A DNA stretch of 64,000 nucleotides, taken from NCBI RefSeq assembly GCF_014201335.1, contig NZ_JACHEB010000003.1:248001-312000 (forward strand). Direction: 5' to 3'. The first letter of the stretch is position 1. The number at the start of each line of letters is the position of its first letter. A model generated the notes under the pieces. It was not told the DNA's origin and searched no databases. It was given only the letters and a program-made list of their open reading frames with translations. Below are positions 35,845 through 44,187 of this stretch, piece after piece. Source of the DNA: Tunturiibacter gelidiferens (lineage in GTDB: Bacteria > Acidobacteriota > Terriglobia > Terriglobales > Acidobacteriaceae). Both the position numbers and the translations under genes were made by a program.

Positions 35845-36717
35845 TTACCAAGCAATTTTATCTGGGAAGAACTCTGCAAATAGGTCATCGTAGTAAGGCT
35901 TGAGTTGATTGAAGTCCGGCTTGATATGTCCCTTGGAATAGAGATCATATGGATTGAACTTCAGGACCCATGGCAACATCGCGCGGTCTTGATCGTTGCA
36001 GAGATAGTCGTAGGCGCCGTGCCGATGCCAAGCGTAGAACGAGTGATAGCGCAGCATGTACAGGCTCTCCAACGGAAGGTAATTTTTCATGACCTGATAA
36101 ATGTAGCCATCGTGTCCGAAGGACATCGTCACTTTGTCCAAGCCACAGTTTTCTTCGTAGATGCCCAATTTTGTCTGGTACTGCGGGTTCTGAGAGTCGG
36201 GGTTGGCGTGGAAATACTCTGGAAAAACGACTGCGTCAGAATAAGCACAGCCTGTTGGAAAGGTATCCCCCACCACCCCCCACTGCGGTTCGGCGTACAG
36301 GCAAAGGCATTTGCCGAGATCATGTACAAATCCCGTCGCCACCATCCAACGCGGATGGCCGTCTTTCCGAATCGCCTCGGAGGTTTGGAGCAAATGTTCG
36401 AGTTGCGTCAAATCGGTGTCGGGGTCGCTGTCATCGACCAAAGTGTTTAGGAATTCGGCTGCTTCCCAAATGCTCTTTTCGCCACGCGTAAGCCTGAAGT
36501 ACTGATGTTCCTTATCCAACGCGTAAGCGTGAGTTTGGTAAGTGTGGTTTAGGCGGTAGAATTCGGCGACACCGGGGTCGGCTTCTGCGTCATATTGGCG
36601 GAACTCCTTCTCCGACTTACCTTCCTTATATCGTCCTTCAAGGAACTCCTCCCATTCGTCCATATCGGGCGATAACGGTTTTTTTTGAAGATCGGAGATT
36701 TGCGTTGTTGAGCTCAT
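35845..36717 (-). CDS. Myo-inositol oxygenase
   Basis: 290 residues from the ATG at 36717, preceded by GGGAG. It has the full MIOX pattern: YRLNHTYQTHAYALDKEHQY, SEAIRKDGHPRWMVATGFVH, HDLGKCLCLY, WGVVGDTFPTGC, MSFGHDGYIYQVMKNYLP, LYMLRYHSFYAWHRHGAYDY. The His/Asp ligands of the mixed-valent di-iron centre (HDLGK, GHDGY, RYHSFY) are present. It uses O2 to convert myo-inositol to D-glucuronate in the cytoplasm. The enzyme is typical of eukaryotes and scattered in bacteria including acidobacteria. It stands alone here, with no uronate genes beside it. Confidence 0.93.
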   Translation of the reverse strand: MSSTTQISDLQKKPLSPDMDEWEEFLEGRYKEGKSEKEFRQYDAEADPGVAEFYRLNHTYQTHAYALDKEHQYFRLTRGEKSIWEAAEFLNTLVDDSDPDTDLTQLEHLLQTSEAIRKDGHPRWMVATGFVHDLGKCLCLYAEPQWGVVGDTFPTGCAYSDAVVFPEYFHANPDSQNPQYQTKLGIYEENCGLDKVTMSFGHDGYIYQVMKNYLPLESLYMLRYHSFYAWHRHGAYDYLCNDQDRAMLPWVLKFNPYDLYSKGHIKPDFNQLKPYYDDLFAEFFPDKIAW

Positions 36718-36747
36718 TAGGTGCTCCCGATGGCGATTTGCCAATAA

Positions 36748-36761
36748 CGTTACCGCTAACG
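36748..36761. promoter_or_regulatory. Palindrome upstream of the inositol oxygenase
   Basis: CGTTA-CCGC-TAACG, perfect 5-base arms with a 4-base centre, about 30 bases upstream of the start at 36717. Its position fits an operator overlapping the promoter. It has the same arm-4-arm layout as the sites at 2506, 25056 and 41516. Confidence 0.45.
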
Positions 36762-36920
36762 ATAGTCAAAACAGAGATCATCTGGCAAGCACGGCGATTT
36801 ATGAGCGGCCCGGCGTCTCGGTTCAGCGAACCTCTTTGCTTGGTTTGACGGCAGAGGTGGGTTGATCGGATGAATCGCGGATCTCGCCGTCTTCGACGCT
36901 AGATCGGACAGACCCTCCCC

Positions 36921-37078
36921 TCAATTACCTCGGTCGCAACCCTGCCGGGCCAGATATTGATGGATGAAGGCGATGGCCATGCTGCCTTCGCCCACGCCTC
37001 TCGATAGTCGTTTGATGTAGTTATGACGTATGTCGCCTGTGCGGAACACGGCGGGCAGGCTGGTTTGCAAAGGGAAGA
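36921..37078 (-). pseudogene. C-terminal relic of a thioredoxin-reductase-like flavoprotein
   Basis: One minus-strand frame reads LQTSLPAVFRTGDIRHNYIK, then RLSRGVGEGSMAIAFIHQYL, ending at TCA 36921-36923. This is the conserved tail of thioredoxin reductase-type enzymes (ETSxPGVFAxGDVRxxxxKR...GEGSxAxxxxxxYL), which binds the FAD ribityl chain. The rest of the gene is absent and stops precede it. The flanks (36745-36920 and 37079-37300) hold no gene. Confidence 0.7.
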
Positions 37079-37300
37079 CTATTCACCCAGCACGAACTAG
37101 GACTTCTAACTGATGAATGGTTCCCCAGAGGCAGCGTTGACTCTTCGTGCCAAGGCTTAAGGAGCCCGCGCTGCAGGGCCTATTGGTTAAAACAGAGAGA
37201 CATCATGGCCAAGCGGCCTCCAACTACTGTGATCCACTACGCACCTCTGAGAGTTCCACTTTAGCTCAGCGTGGTATGCAACGCGACCTTTTTGGTAGGT

Positions 37301-38356
37301 CTACTTCTTCGTCTTGACTTTCGGGCCATCTGAGTGAGCTGCGGAATTTCGCATGGTAGACAATCGAGCAATCAAAGTCGGTTCAAGAACGACCTTTTGA
37401 GGCGGCTTTGGCACTTTTGATTCGATAATTTCGAGAAGAACCTCTCCCGCCCGCCGACCGATGGCATGGCTTTGTTGATCGATGCTCGAGAGCGGTATTC
37501 GCAGGGAGGAGTCATAGTGCAAGTTGCCACATCCAATAACCGCTATGTCGTCGGGCACACTTAGCCCTTCTTCGAAAATCTTTTCCATCGCGCCTATCGC
37601 GAGAGGGTCGTTGTAACAAAAAACACCATCGGGGCGAATTTCACGCCCCAACAGTATTTGCATGGCTTGCTTTCCTTGATCGATACTGTCGGCGTCGACA
37701 TGGGGACGGCTGACGACGTACTCTTTGCGATAGCGAAGCCCATGAGACTGCAGTGCCGCTTGATATCCTTGTAATCGGCCATAACCGGTGCTGTTATTTC
37801 GTCCGCTTATATGCGCGATGCGCCGGCAGCCCATCTGAATCAAGTGCTCTGTCGCGATCCGGCCTGCAGCCTCATCGTCGGTTCCAACAAAATTGGATTT
37901 GACCTTCGAAAAATTGCGATCGATCAACACGTACGGATCGTTATGGAGTGCAAGCTTGTCGATAGAAGTATTGTTCAGCGCGCAAGATGCGATTACGAGA
38001 GCGTCCAGATGGCGTGCTTGCAGTTGACGAATCTCCCGTGCTTCCAATTCAGGATCTTCTTCTGACGACGCGATGATTAAGGAATAGCCCTTCCCTCCGA
38101 TCACTTGTGAGAGTGATTTTGCTATTTCCGCAAAGAAAGGATGCAGTAGATCGGGCACAATCAGTCCCACGAGGTAACTTCGACCGGTTACCAGGCTGCG
38201 TGCCAGGACGTTCGGCTGATAGTCAACTTTCTTAACGTAACTGAGTACTCTCTCGCGGGTTTCGTCGCTAATATCTGGGTGGTCGCGGAGAACTTTTGAA
38301 ATGGTCACGACTGAGACCCCAAGTTCTTTCGCGATATCTTTCATGCGCATTGTCAT
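37301..38356 (-). CDS. LacI-family transcriptional regulator
   Basis: 351 residues. The N-terminal helix-turn-helix is canonical: MKDIAKELGVSVVTISKVLR, then DHPDISDETRERVLSYVKKV and YQPNVLARSLVTGRSYLVGL with the hinge helix. A periplasmic-binding-protein-like sensor domain follows (FVGTDDEAAGRIATEHLI; GVFCYNDPLAIGAM). Two start codons are possible two codons apart (38356 or 38350). TTACCTTTACTTTAC upstream (38370-38390) contains a half-site like those in front of sugar genes, so autoregulation is plausible. It lies beside the GH2 beta-galactosidase gene and not far from the fucose set. Its ligand is probably a sugar released by those enzymes. Confidence 0.9.
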   Translation of the reverse strand: MTMRMKDIAKELGVSVVTISKVLRDHPDISDETRERVLSYVKKVDYQPNVLARSLVTGRSYLVGLIVPDLLHPFFAEIAKSLSQVIGGKGYSLIIASSEEDPELEAREIRQLQARHLDALVIASCALNNTSIDKLALHNDPYVLIDRNFSKVKSNFVGTDDEAAGRIATEHLIQMGCRRIAHISGRNNSTGYGRLQGYQAALQSHGLRYRKEYVVSRPHVDADSIDQGKQAMQILLGREIRPDGVFCYNDPLAIGAMEKIFEEGLSVPDDIAVIGCGNLHYDSSLRIPLSSIDQQSHAIGRRAGEVLLEIIESKVPKPPQKVVLEPTLIARLSTMRNSAAHSDGPKVKTKK

Positions 38357-38752
38357 AGGGTTAGATGTATCTAATTACCTTTACTTTACAGGAAATATTT
38401 TTGGACCATGCCTTCAGCTCGTGGAAGTAACCCCTTCATTCACCTTGTGCTTTCATTCTCAACTTCGTTACTGCGGCCAAATTATAGCCTTACAAGAGAA
38501 ATCAAAGCCCAACTCGACCACTGCAAACAGACTCATTCCATTCGGCGTGCAACTATCGAAAGCATCTCTTAGACCGGCACTCTATGTGAGGTGGAATCGC
38601 GCATAGACTCCGCCATTTCGAAGAGAGGACTCTCGGTGGTCTTCTGGTAGAGATCACCATACACGACGCGGCAGATCACGACGGTAACCCGCGCACGGCG
38701 AGAGACAAAATGCACGAGAACCAGGAGATCTTTAGCGGCCTTGTTCTGAGCA
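38357..38752. other. Intergenic, upstream of the LacI-type gene; eroded DNA
   Basis: The first ~60 bases hold the regulator promoter. The part at 38569-38752 contains minus-strand coding-like stretches (LDAQNKAAKDLLVLV; LPEDHRESSLRNGGVYARFH) in different frames just downstream of the GH2 stop. These may be a relic or an old tail of the GH2 gene. I do not recognise a family. Confidence 0.35.
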
Positions 38753-41434
38753 TCAAGGACGGTCCGCTCTCCGTGGCATAAAGTTTGTCCGGTAAATCGC
38801 AAACACACCATCGCGAAACGGAGGCAAGGCGTCGGGATGAGCTGGCGTCCAGCTGTTCATGTCGCTGATTACTAGCTGCTGGTTTGGGTCTGGACTATTC
38901 GCTGATGCTGGCGATCGCTTCAAGTTCATCAGTACCAGGGCTTGGCTCGAGATCTCTGCCACGGCCGGAGGCGCCGCGGTCGCTATCACGTTGACGGAGG
39001 CGTCGCCGGCGTTCAGGCCAGGGCTTGTAGCATGGAGCGTCAGCTTACCCTTGCCGGCCAGTTCGCTCTGCACAATGATTTGAGCCAGGCCATGGTAGGT
39101 GCTGTGTTGGGTGCCCTTCTCCGGTTCGTGGTTGGTAGGGTCGCCATTGTTCAGCCCGATGATGGCGGCAGGACCGCTAAGCGTGAAAGTGACCGGGACA
39201 TCTGCTGTGGGTACCACAAGTCCTTTTGCATCGACAACCTCCACCGTAATGGGCTGTGCATCGTAGCCGTCACCGGCCAGGCTTTGGCGGTCCGGAGTCA
39301 ATCGAATGGCCGCGGGAGCACCAGTTGTCTCAACGTCGAAGCGAGCGACCTCCTTGCCGCCGTTGCTCGCTCGCGCTTCCAATGTCCCGGCGCTGTACGG
39401 CACCTCAAAGGTCACCATTTCATATTTATCGACAGGCTTCTCGGCAACCGGCTTGCCGTTCAGGAACAGCGCGATAGTTTGGGCGTTCGTCGTCACCATG
39501 ACCTTGATGGGCTTGCCTTCGCTGCCCGCCCAGTTCCAATGCGGAATTATATGGAGCACAGGGCGGTCGGTGATCCACTGAGCCTGGTGAATCCAGTACG
39601 CAGACTTTGGAAAGCCACAGAGGTCCATGATCCCGAAAGAGGAGCCGGCGGCTGGCCAGGAGAGTGGCTGCGGTTCGCCGCGGTAATCGAAACCAGTCCA
39701 CACCATCGTGCCGAAGATAAAGGGCCGTTCGTTGACCTGCTTCCATGCGTCTCGATGCGAAAGACCCCAGGGTAGTACCTGATCGTCATATGAATCCAGC
39801 AGCATTGCTTTTCGATCCGTGGTGTACTGATCGCGAGTGATAACAGTCGACGTGTCTTCGGAACTGAACATCGGTTTAGTCGGGTTGATCCTGTGGTACT
39901 CATCGAAGTCCCGATAGACGTAGTTGAAGCCGGCGACATCCGCCGCCTGGGATGCATTGACCGGGTTCAGATCCGAGTTGCTCTGTGCCGCAGTGACCGG
40001 GCGCGTCGTGTCCAGTTCCTTGACAGATGCACTCATTCTGCGCACGAGTTGGTAGCCCATCTCTGTGCCCTGCGAGGGCTCCTCATTGAAGACGGACCAC
40101 ATAATGATGCTGGGGTGATTGCGGTCGCGGCGAATCATCCAGTCCAGCTGCCTGAGGTGCTCAGGGCTGGAGCCGAAGTTCCGATTCTCGTCCATTACCA
40201 TCAGCCCGAGACGATCTGTTGCATCGAGGAACTCCGCGGCAGGCGCGTTGTGCGCGGCTCGATAGGCGTTGGAACCCATCTCTTTCAAGCGGCGTACGCG
40301 GAAATCCCACAGCGAATCGGGTACCGCAACTCCAACACCCGCATGATCCTGGTGGTTCGCGGTGCCCATCAGCTTCATAGGCCTGTCGTTCAGGAAGAAG
40401 CCTTTGTCGGGATCGAAACGGATGGTGCGGAAGCCGTTGTGAATCGTGAGTTCATCGAGAACCACGCCGTCCCGTTTGACCACCGTGCGCACGGTGTACA
40501 AGGTAGGTTGGTCGACCGACCAAAGTCTGGGGGAATTCACCGTGAGCGCGAACTTCGCAATCGATTCTCTTAGAGATTGGACGGTTGTCTCCGTATGACC
40601 GCTCACCACTGGTTTGCCTTCAGGATCGATTAGCGTCGACTCGACCTGTACAGTCGATAGGTTCTGTTCCGTGCTGTACAAGGTGGTTTCGATCGGAATC
40701 GACCAGGTTCCGTCCGCGCTCTTGACCGGGGCCGCGAAGACCCCGTCGGTCGCAATATGCACGGGGTTTCGTTTAACTAGCCAGGTATGCCGATACATCC
40801 CGGCGCCTTCATACCACCAGCCCTCCATAGCGTTCGCGTCCACCTGCACGCTGATCACGTTGAGCTCCTTGCCGAACCTCGCAAACGGTGTCATGTCAAT
40901 GTAAATGGAGTTGTACCCCGACCAATTTCGCGCCGAGAGTACCCCGTTGACCCAGATCGTCGAGTGGGTCGCGATGCCATCAAGCTGGATCTCCAGGTGT
41001 TTTCCGTGGTCCACCGGATCCAGCCGAAAGTATCTGCGATACCAACCGACGCCACGCTGGCGATAGCCTTGGGCTAGGTTGGCGTTCCTGTCGAACGGCT
41101 GTTCAACAGCCCAATCGTGCGGTAGGTTCACCAGTTTCCATGAGGAGTCATCGTAGTCCGCTGATGCCGCGCCGGAGGAACTCCCCGCCTTCGCATTGTC
41201 GTAGGAGGGCTGGTGTCCGGTGACGATCGGAAAGGGAATGTCTCCCTCATGGAAGAGCCAGCCGCGATCAAGCGATAAGCGCTCTCGGCCGGACTGCACT
41301 ATTTGGACCGAACTTTGCGCAAAAGCTCTTGTCAGGAACGGCAAGAAAAGGAGGAAGAGAATGAGGCTTAAAAACCTGACGCGGAAAGAGAATAATTTCA
41401 ATGTGCGCTTCGATCCTGCGGAAATTACGTGCAT
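38753..41434 (-). CDS. Secreted GH2 beta-galactosidase
   Basis: 893 residues with a hydrophobic signal (FLSLILFLLFLPFLTRAFAQ). Sugar-binding domain: RLSLDRGWLFHEGD, WKLVNLPHDWAVEQPF, GVGWYRRYFRL, and GYNSIYIDMTPF. The barrel has LMGTANHQDHAGVGVAVPD, MGSNAYRAAHNAPAAEFLD, acid/base Glu in MWSVFNEEPSQG (near 450), nucleophile Glu in FSSEDTST (near 521), and MVWTGFDYRGEPQPLSWP. C-terminal Ig-like domains (DUF4982-type and a big-1-like module near 690-790) follow. The end (TNFMPRRADRP) is abrupt. It would remove beta-linked galactose in the periplasm. The palindrome at 41516 lies about 80 bases upstream. Confidence 0.9.
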   Translation of the reverse strand: MHVISAGSKRTLKLFSFRVRFLSLILFLLFLPFLTRAFAQSSVQIVQSGRERLSLDRGWLFHEGDIPFPIVTGHQPSYDNAKAGSSSGAASADYDDSSWKLVNLPHDWAVEQPFDRNANLAQGYRQRGVGWYRRYFRLDPVDHGKHLEIQLDGIATHSTIWVNGVLSARNWSGYNSIYIDMTPFARFGKELNVISVQVDANAMEGWWYEGAGMYRHTWLVKRNPVHIATDGVFAAPVKSADGTWSIPIETTLYSTEQNLSTVQVESTLIDPEGKPVVSGHTETTVQSLRESIAKFALTVNSPRLWSVDQPTLYTVRTVVKRDGVVLDELTIHNGFRTIRFDPDKGFFLNDRPMKLMGTANHQDHAGVGVAVPDSLWDFRVRRLKEMGSNAYRAAHNAPAAEFLDATDRLGLMVMDENRNFGSSPEHLRQLDWMIRRDRNHPSIIMWSVFNEEPSQGTEMGYQLVRRMSASVKELDTTRPVTAAQSNSDLNPVNASQAADVAGFNYVYRDFDEYHRINPTKPMFSSEDTSTVITRDQYTTDRKAMLLDSYDDQVLPWGLSHRDAWKQVNERPFIFGTMVWTGFDYRGEPQPLSWPAAGSSFGIMDLCGFPKSAYWIHQAQWITDRPVLHIIPHWNWAGSEGKPIKVMVTTNAQTIALFLNGKPVAEKPVDKYEMVTFEVPYSAGTLEARASNGGKEVARFDVETTGAPAAIRLTPDRQSLAGDGYDAQPITVEVVDAKGLVVPTADVPVTFTLSGPAAIIGLNNGDPTNHEPEKGTQHSTYHGLAQIIVQSELAGKGKLTLHATSPGLNAGDASVNVIATAAPPAVAEISSQALVLMNLKRSPASANSPDPNQQLVISDMNSWTPAHPDALPPFRDGVFAIYRTNFMPRRADRP

Positions 41435-41515
41435 TCGTGGTGTCCGTTTTCTGTCTCAGTTCGTCCGGTCCCGAGCGTCCCGGCAAGGCTTCTTTAAAGT
41501 ACACTTAATAATCGA

Positions 41516-41535
41516 TTACTTTATCGTTAAAGTAA
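41516..41535. promoter_or_regulatory. Strong operator-like palindrome before the GH2 beta-galactosidase
   Basis: TTACTTTA-TCGT-TAAAGTAA is perfect over 8-base arms with a 4-base centre, in front of the gene starting at 41434. With the preceding bases it reads CGATTACTT, the word also present in the GH95/GH27-like operator at 25056-25071. It is the best candidate site for the adjacent LacI-type regulator. Confidence 0.55.
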
Positions 41536-41669
41536 ATAGCGTTGTGATGACGAGGTCGCGGAGACGAATGGCGTGAGTTCACGCTGTTTGGGGCTCTGAA
41601 CTCTAAGACTTTGATAGCTGTCTTGCCGCTCCCAAAGTTCCTCTGTATGTATCAATCCTATTGACCCTA

Positions 41670-41723
41670 TGGTTTTACACGGTGGAAGTCGCAGGGTCGA
41701 ATCCTGATCCCTCTTGGGGAGGG
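41670..41723. other. tRNA-like 3' fragment, possible attachment-site remnant
   Basis: GTCGCAGGGTCGAATCCTGA resembles the T-arm of a tRNA (stem CAGG/CCTG, loop GTCGAAT). A small hairpin CCCTC-TTGGG-GAGGG (41709-41723) follows. No complete cloverleaf is present, so this is not a working tRNA. It lies about 90 bases from the integrase relic, which is where an attachment site would be expected. Confidence 0.4.
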
Positions 41724-41814
41724 CACAAAATGGCACAAAACTCCGTTTTTCTGCCATTTTCATTGCACCGCCTTTCTCCGTTCGCGCGAGAATAACGCAT
41801 CCACAACTCTGCTT

Positions 41815-42080
41815 CTACACCGCCTCACGTTTGTTTTCTATCTGACGATGGGTGTAGATCTCCATCGTCGACGAGAGGTTGGCGTGCCGCATCAGTTCTT
41901 GCGCACCTTCACGTCATTGCCACACTTTCACGTCATTGCCACACTCCGACAACAACGAACTGTAGGTGTGCCGGAAGGTATGCCAGACGATCTGTTTGGT
42001 GATCTTCGCTCGCTTTGCACGAGCCTGTAATATCTTCTGCAAAGAGGAGATCGCCCAGACCGGCATCTTTCCGAAGACTT
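41815..42080 (-). pseudogene. Tyrosine integrase relic
   Basis: The minus strand encodes the catalytic end of a phage-type tyrosine recombinase. ITKQIVWHTFRHTYSSLLSE is the HxxR box; NDVKV comes next and is disrupted. In another frame QELMRHANLSSTMEIYTHRQ (with the catalytic Tyr) and IENKREAV lead to a TAG at 41815-41817. A tandem 19-base duplication at 41908-41945 breaks the frame. The N-terminal part is missing. It marks an old integration event beside the tRNA-like fragment. Confidence 0.8.
41908..41945. repeat. 19-base tandem duplication inside the integrase relic
   Basis: The unit TTCACGTCATTGCCACACT occurs twice in direct succession (41908-41926 and 41927-41945). Nineteen is not a multiple of three, so the duplication itself shifts the integrase frame just after the HxxR box. 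This looks like a replication-slippage event. Confidence 0.9.
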
Positions 42081-42286
42081 CGGGACCGTGAAGCAACTTG
42101 AATCTCACAAAAACGCGCACACAATGAAACGGTATAGTAAAGGCCTGCTCGGAAGTCGGGCACGGGTACAGACATCTCCGCATCTATCCTTCCCTCAACC
42201 GCTTCTTCTTAAAGCCAAGAAGCTCTACCGACAACGGCCCGTGAAAAAGAGCCCGCAAGACTGAATCTCTCGATTCAACACGTTCC

Positions 42287-43879
42287 ATGCGAAAGCCCCT
42301 GGTGAGACGTCTCCTTTATCTTGCACTGCTTCTGTATGCCAGATCCCCGTTGTGCGCACAAGGTGCCCAGAACGATCTTCTGGAGCATGCGATTGACGAC
42401 GCGGGCCACGGCCGATACTCGTCCTCGAAGGCGAAGATTGAGGCCGTGATCGCGATCAACCCGAATCAGCCTGAACCTTGGTATCAGCTTGGTTTGCTCT
42501 ACGGACAGATGGCGGACTACCGAAGCGCCGAGACAGCGTTCCGCCATGTACTCGTGCTGGATCCGAAGTCTGCCAAAGCCCACTGCCGGCTCGGACAAAC
42601 GCTGGTAGCCGAGCCAGATGGAAAGGAGGACTGGGGGGGCGCAGTCGCTGAGTTTCGGTCTGCGCTGGCGTTGGATCCGGACTATCCAGAGGCCAACAGT
42701 CTTCTTGGGCTGGGCATGATGCATTTAGGCGACCGAGCGGCAGCGATCGCTATCCTGCGACACGCGATTCAAATGCACCCAACACAGGCTTCTGCGCACC
42801 TTAATCTGGCATTGACGCTGGAAGTCCAGCCGGATGGGCAGGATGAGGCGGTCACAGAGTATCGTGCCGCGCTCGCCGCCAAACCCGACGCGCCCGAGAC
42901 AGAAGCATCGCTCGGTCAACTGCTCCTCAGTCTGGGCCGCTTGCAAGAGGCCGAGCAGGAGTTTCGCGGCGCTCTGCGACTCAATCCCGACCTGCAAGAC
43001 GCAAACTATGGGCTTGCACGTGTATTGAAGGCGGACAAGAAGGCCGGCGAGGCAGCGGCCGAGTTCGACCTGGCAGTCGAGCAGCAACAGCTTAAACCTG
43101 ATGGCATTCACGCAATCCGGTTGAGCAATGGAGCGCTGCAACTTGCCGCCAACGGAAATCTTCCTGAAGCGATCGTCAACCTCCAGAATGCGATTCTGCT
43201 CAAGCCGAATTACGGAATCGCGAAGTACAACCTAGGGCTCATCCTTGCTGACTCCGGAGATTTTGCAGCGGCGAAGGAGCAGCTGATCAACGCGGCTTCC
43301 TTGCTACCCTGGCAGGCGAAGATCTGGTTTGACCTGGGGCGGGTGCTGGTCAAACTCGGCGATACACGCAGGGGTATAGAGAGCGTATCTTGGGCTGTAC
43401 AGCTCTCGTCCGCAAACCCGACGTTCGTAGCGGAGTTGAATCAGCTTCGCGCCGCAGACCCTCAGGCCCCCCGCGCTCTATCGGGGCCGCCGCGGTTCGG
43501 CGCAATGTCCGACACGTTTGCGGCTCGCTTCGCCTTCGCGAAGGAACTGAAGGGACGGGGTGATCTGCTAGGTGCGATCGGGGAACTACTGCGCTCCCTC
43601 CAACTCAAGCCGAACGCGCTGGACGCAAGGATCGAGCTCGCAGAGGCCTATGCGTCCCAGTCGCGTTGGAACCGCGTCGTTGAGGAATATCGCAAGGTGC
43701 TGCTGGTGGCAGGTGAAGAGAATGTGAGCGGTCATTTGGGCTTGGGTAACGCGCTTCTCAAGACCGGTCGCGCTACTGAGGCTGCCTGGCAGTTCAACGA
43801 GGCGCTTAAGCTCAAGCCGGATCTAGCGGCGGCGCGGGCGGGTCTGGAACAAGCTCATCGAAGTTCAAGCCGTCCATAA
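42287..43879 (+). CDS. Secreted tetratricopeptide-repeat protein
   Basis: 530 residues, signal peptide at about 1-25 (LLYLALLLYARSPLCAQG). At least ten TPR units follow, with the usual A/G/Y/P pattern, for example PEPWYQLGLLYGQMADYRSA, ANSLLGLGMMHLGDRAAAIA, IAKYNLGLILADSGDFAAAK and VSGHLGLGNALLKTGRATEA. TPR arrays bind protein partners; no enzyme motif is present. It lies 308 bases before a TonB-dependent receptor on the same strand. A receptor and a secreted TPR protein are paired again near 61 kb, which suggests that these proteins serve the receptors in the periplasm. Confidence 0.85.
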   Translation: MRKPLVRRLLYLALLLYARSPLCAQGAQNDLLEHAIDDAGHGRYSSSKAKIEAVIAINPNQPEPWYQLGLLYGQMADYRSAETAFRHVLVLDPKSAKAHCRLGQTLVAEPDGKEDWGGAVAEFRSALALDPDYPEANSLLGLGMMHLGDRAAAIAILRHAIQMHPTQASAHLNLALTLEVQPDGQDEAVTEYRAALAAKPDAPETEASLGQLLLSLGRLQEAEQEFRGALRLNPDLQDANYGLARVLKADKKAGEAAAEFDLAVEQQQLKPDGIHAIRLSNGALQLAANGNLPEAIVNLQNAILLKPNYGIAKYNLGLILADSGDFAAAKEQLINAASLLPWQAKIWFDLGRVLVKLGDTRRGIESVSWAVQLSSANPTFVAELNQLRAADPQAPRALSGPPRFGAMSDTFAARFAFAKELKGRGDLLGAIGELLRSLQLKPNALDARIELAEAYASQSRWNRVVEEYRKVLLVAGEENVSGHLGLGNALLKTGRATEAAWQFNEALKLKPDLAAARAGLEQAHRSSSRP

Positions 43880-44187
43880 AGTTGGCGTGCGGATCTGCTT
43901 TTTGCGAAATTCAGCCGTAAAAGCAGAAAAAAGGCCCTGCGGGTTCTGTCTACAACACAGCCGCGAAATATCTTGTTGACAAGTTTGCCTGGTCTCACAT
44001 AGGGTCTTATTGCCTTCGTATATGCCATAAAGTAAACAGTAACTGTAACGCTGTACACAGCATTCGGAGCTAATCGGTGTCGGCGCTGGTTGGCGGTAAC
44101 TGAATACGTTTAGCCCGAACCAACATTCGGTGAGAGTTTGCAAGCAGTTGTTGAACTTATTGAAGTAAATTTCGGGAGAGCCTGTAG
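43880..44187. promoter_or_regulatory. Promoter region of the 44-kb receptor, with operator-like site
   Basis: This 308-base gap holds no gene. At 44036-44046 ACAGT-A-ACTGT is a perfect palindrome inside AAAGTAAACAGTAACTGTAA, which is similar in composition to the sites at 29308 and 25056. It lies about 145 bases upstream of the receptor start. Confidence 0.4.

Noticed and set aside
41670..41723. Possible tRNA gene
   Set aside because: Only a T-arm-like part is present; no D-arm, anticodon arm or acceptor pairing can be drawn, so it is reported only as a fragment.
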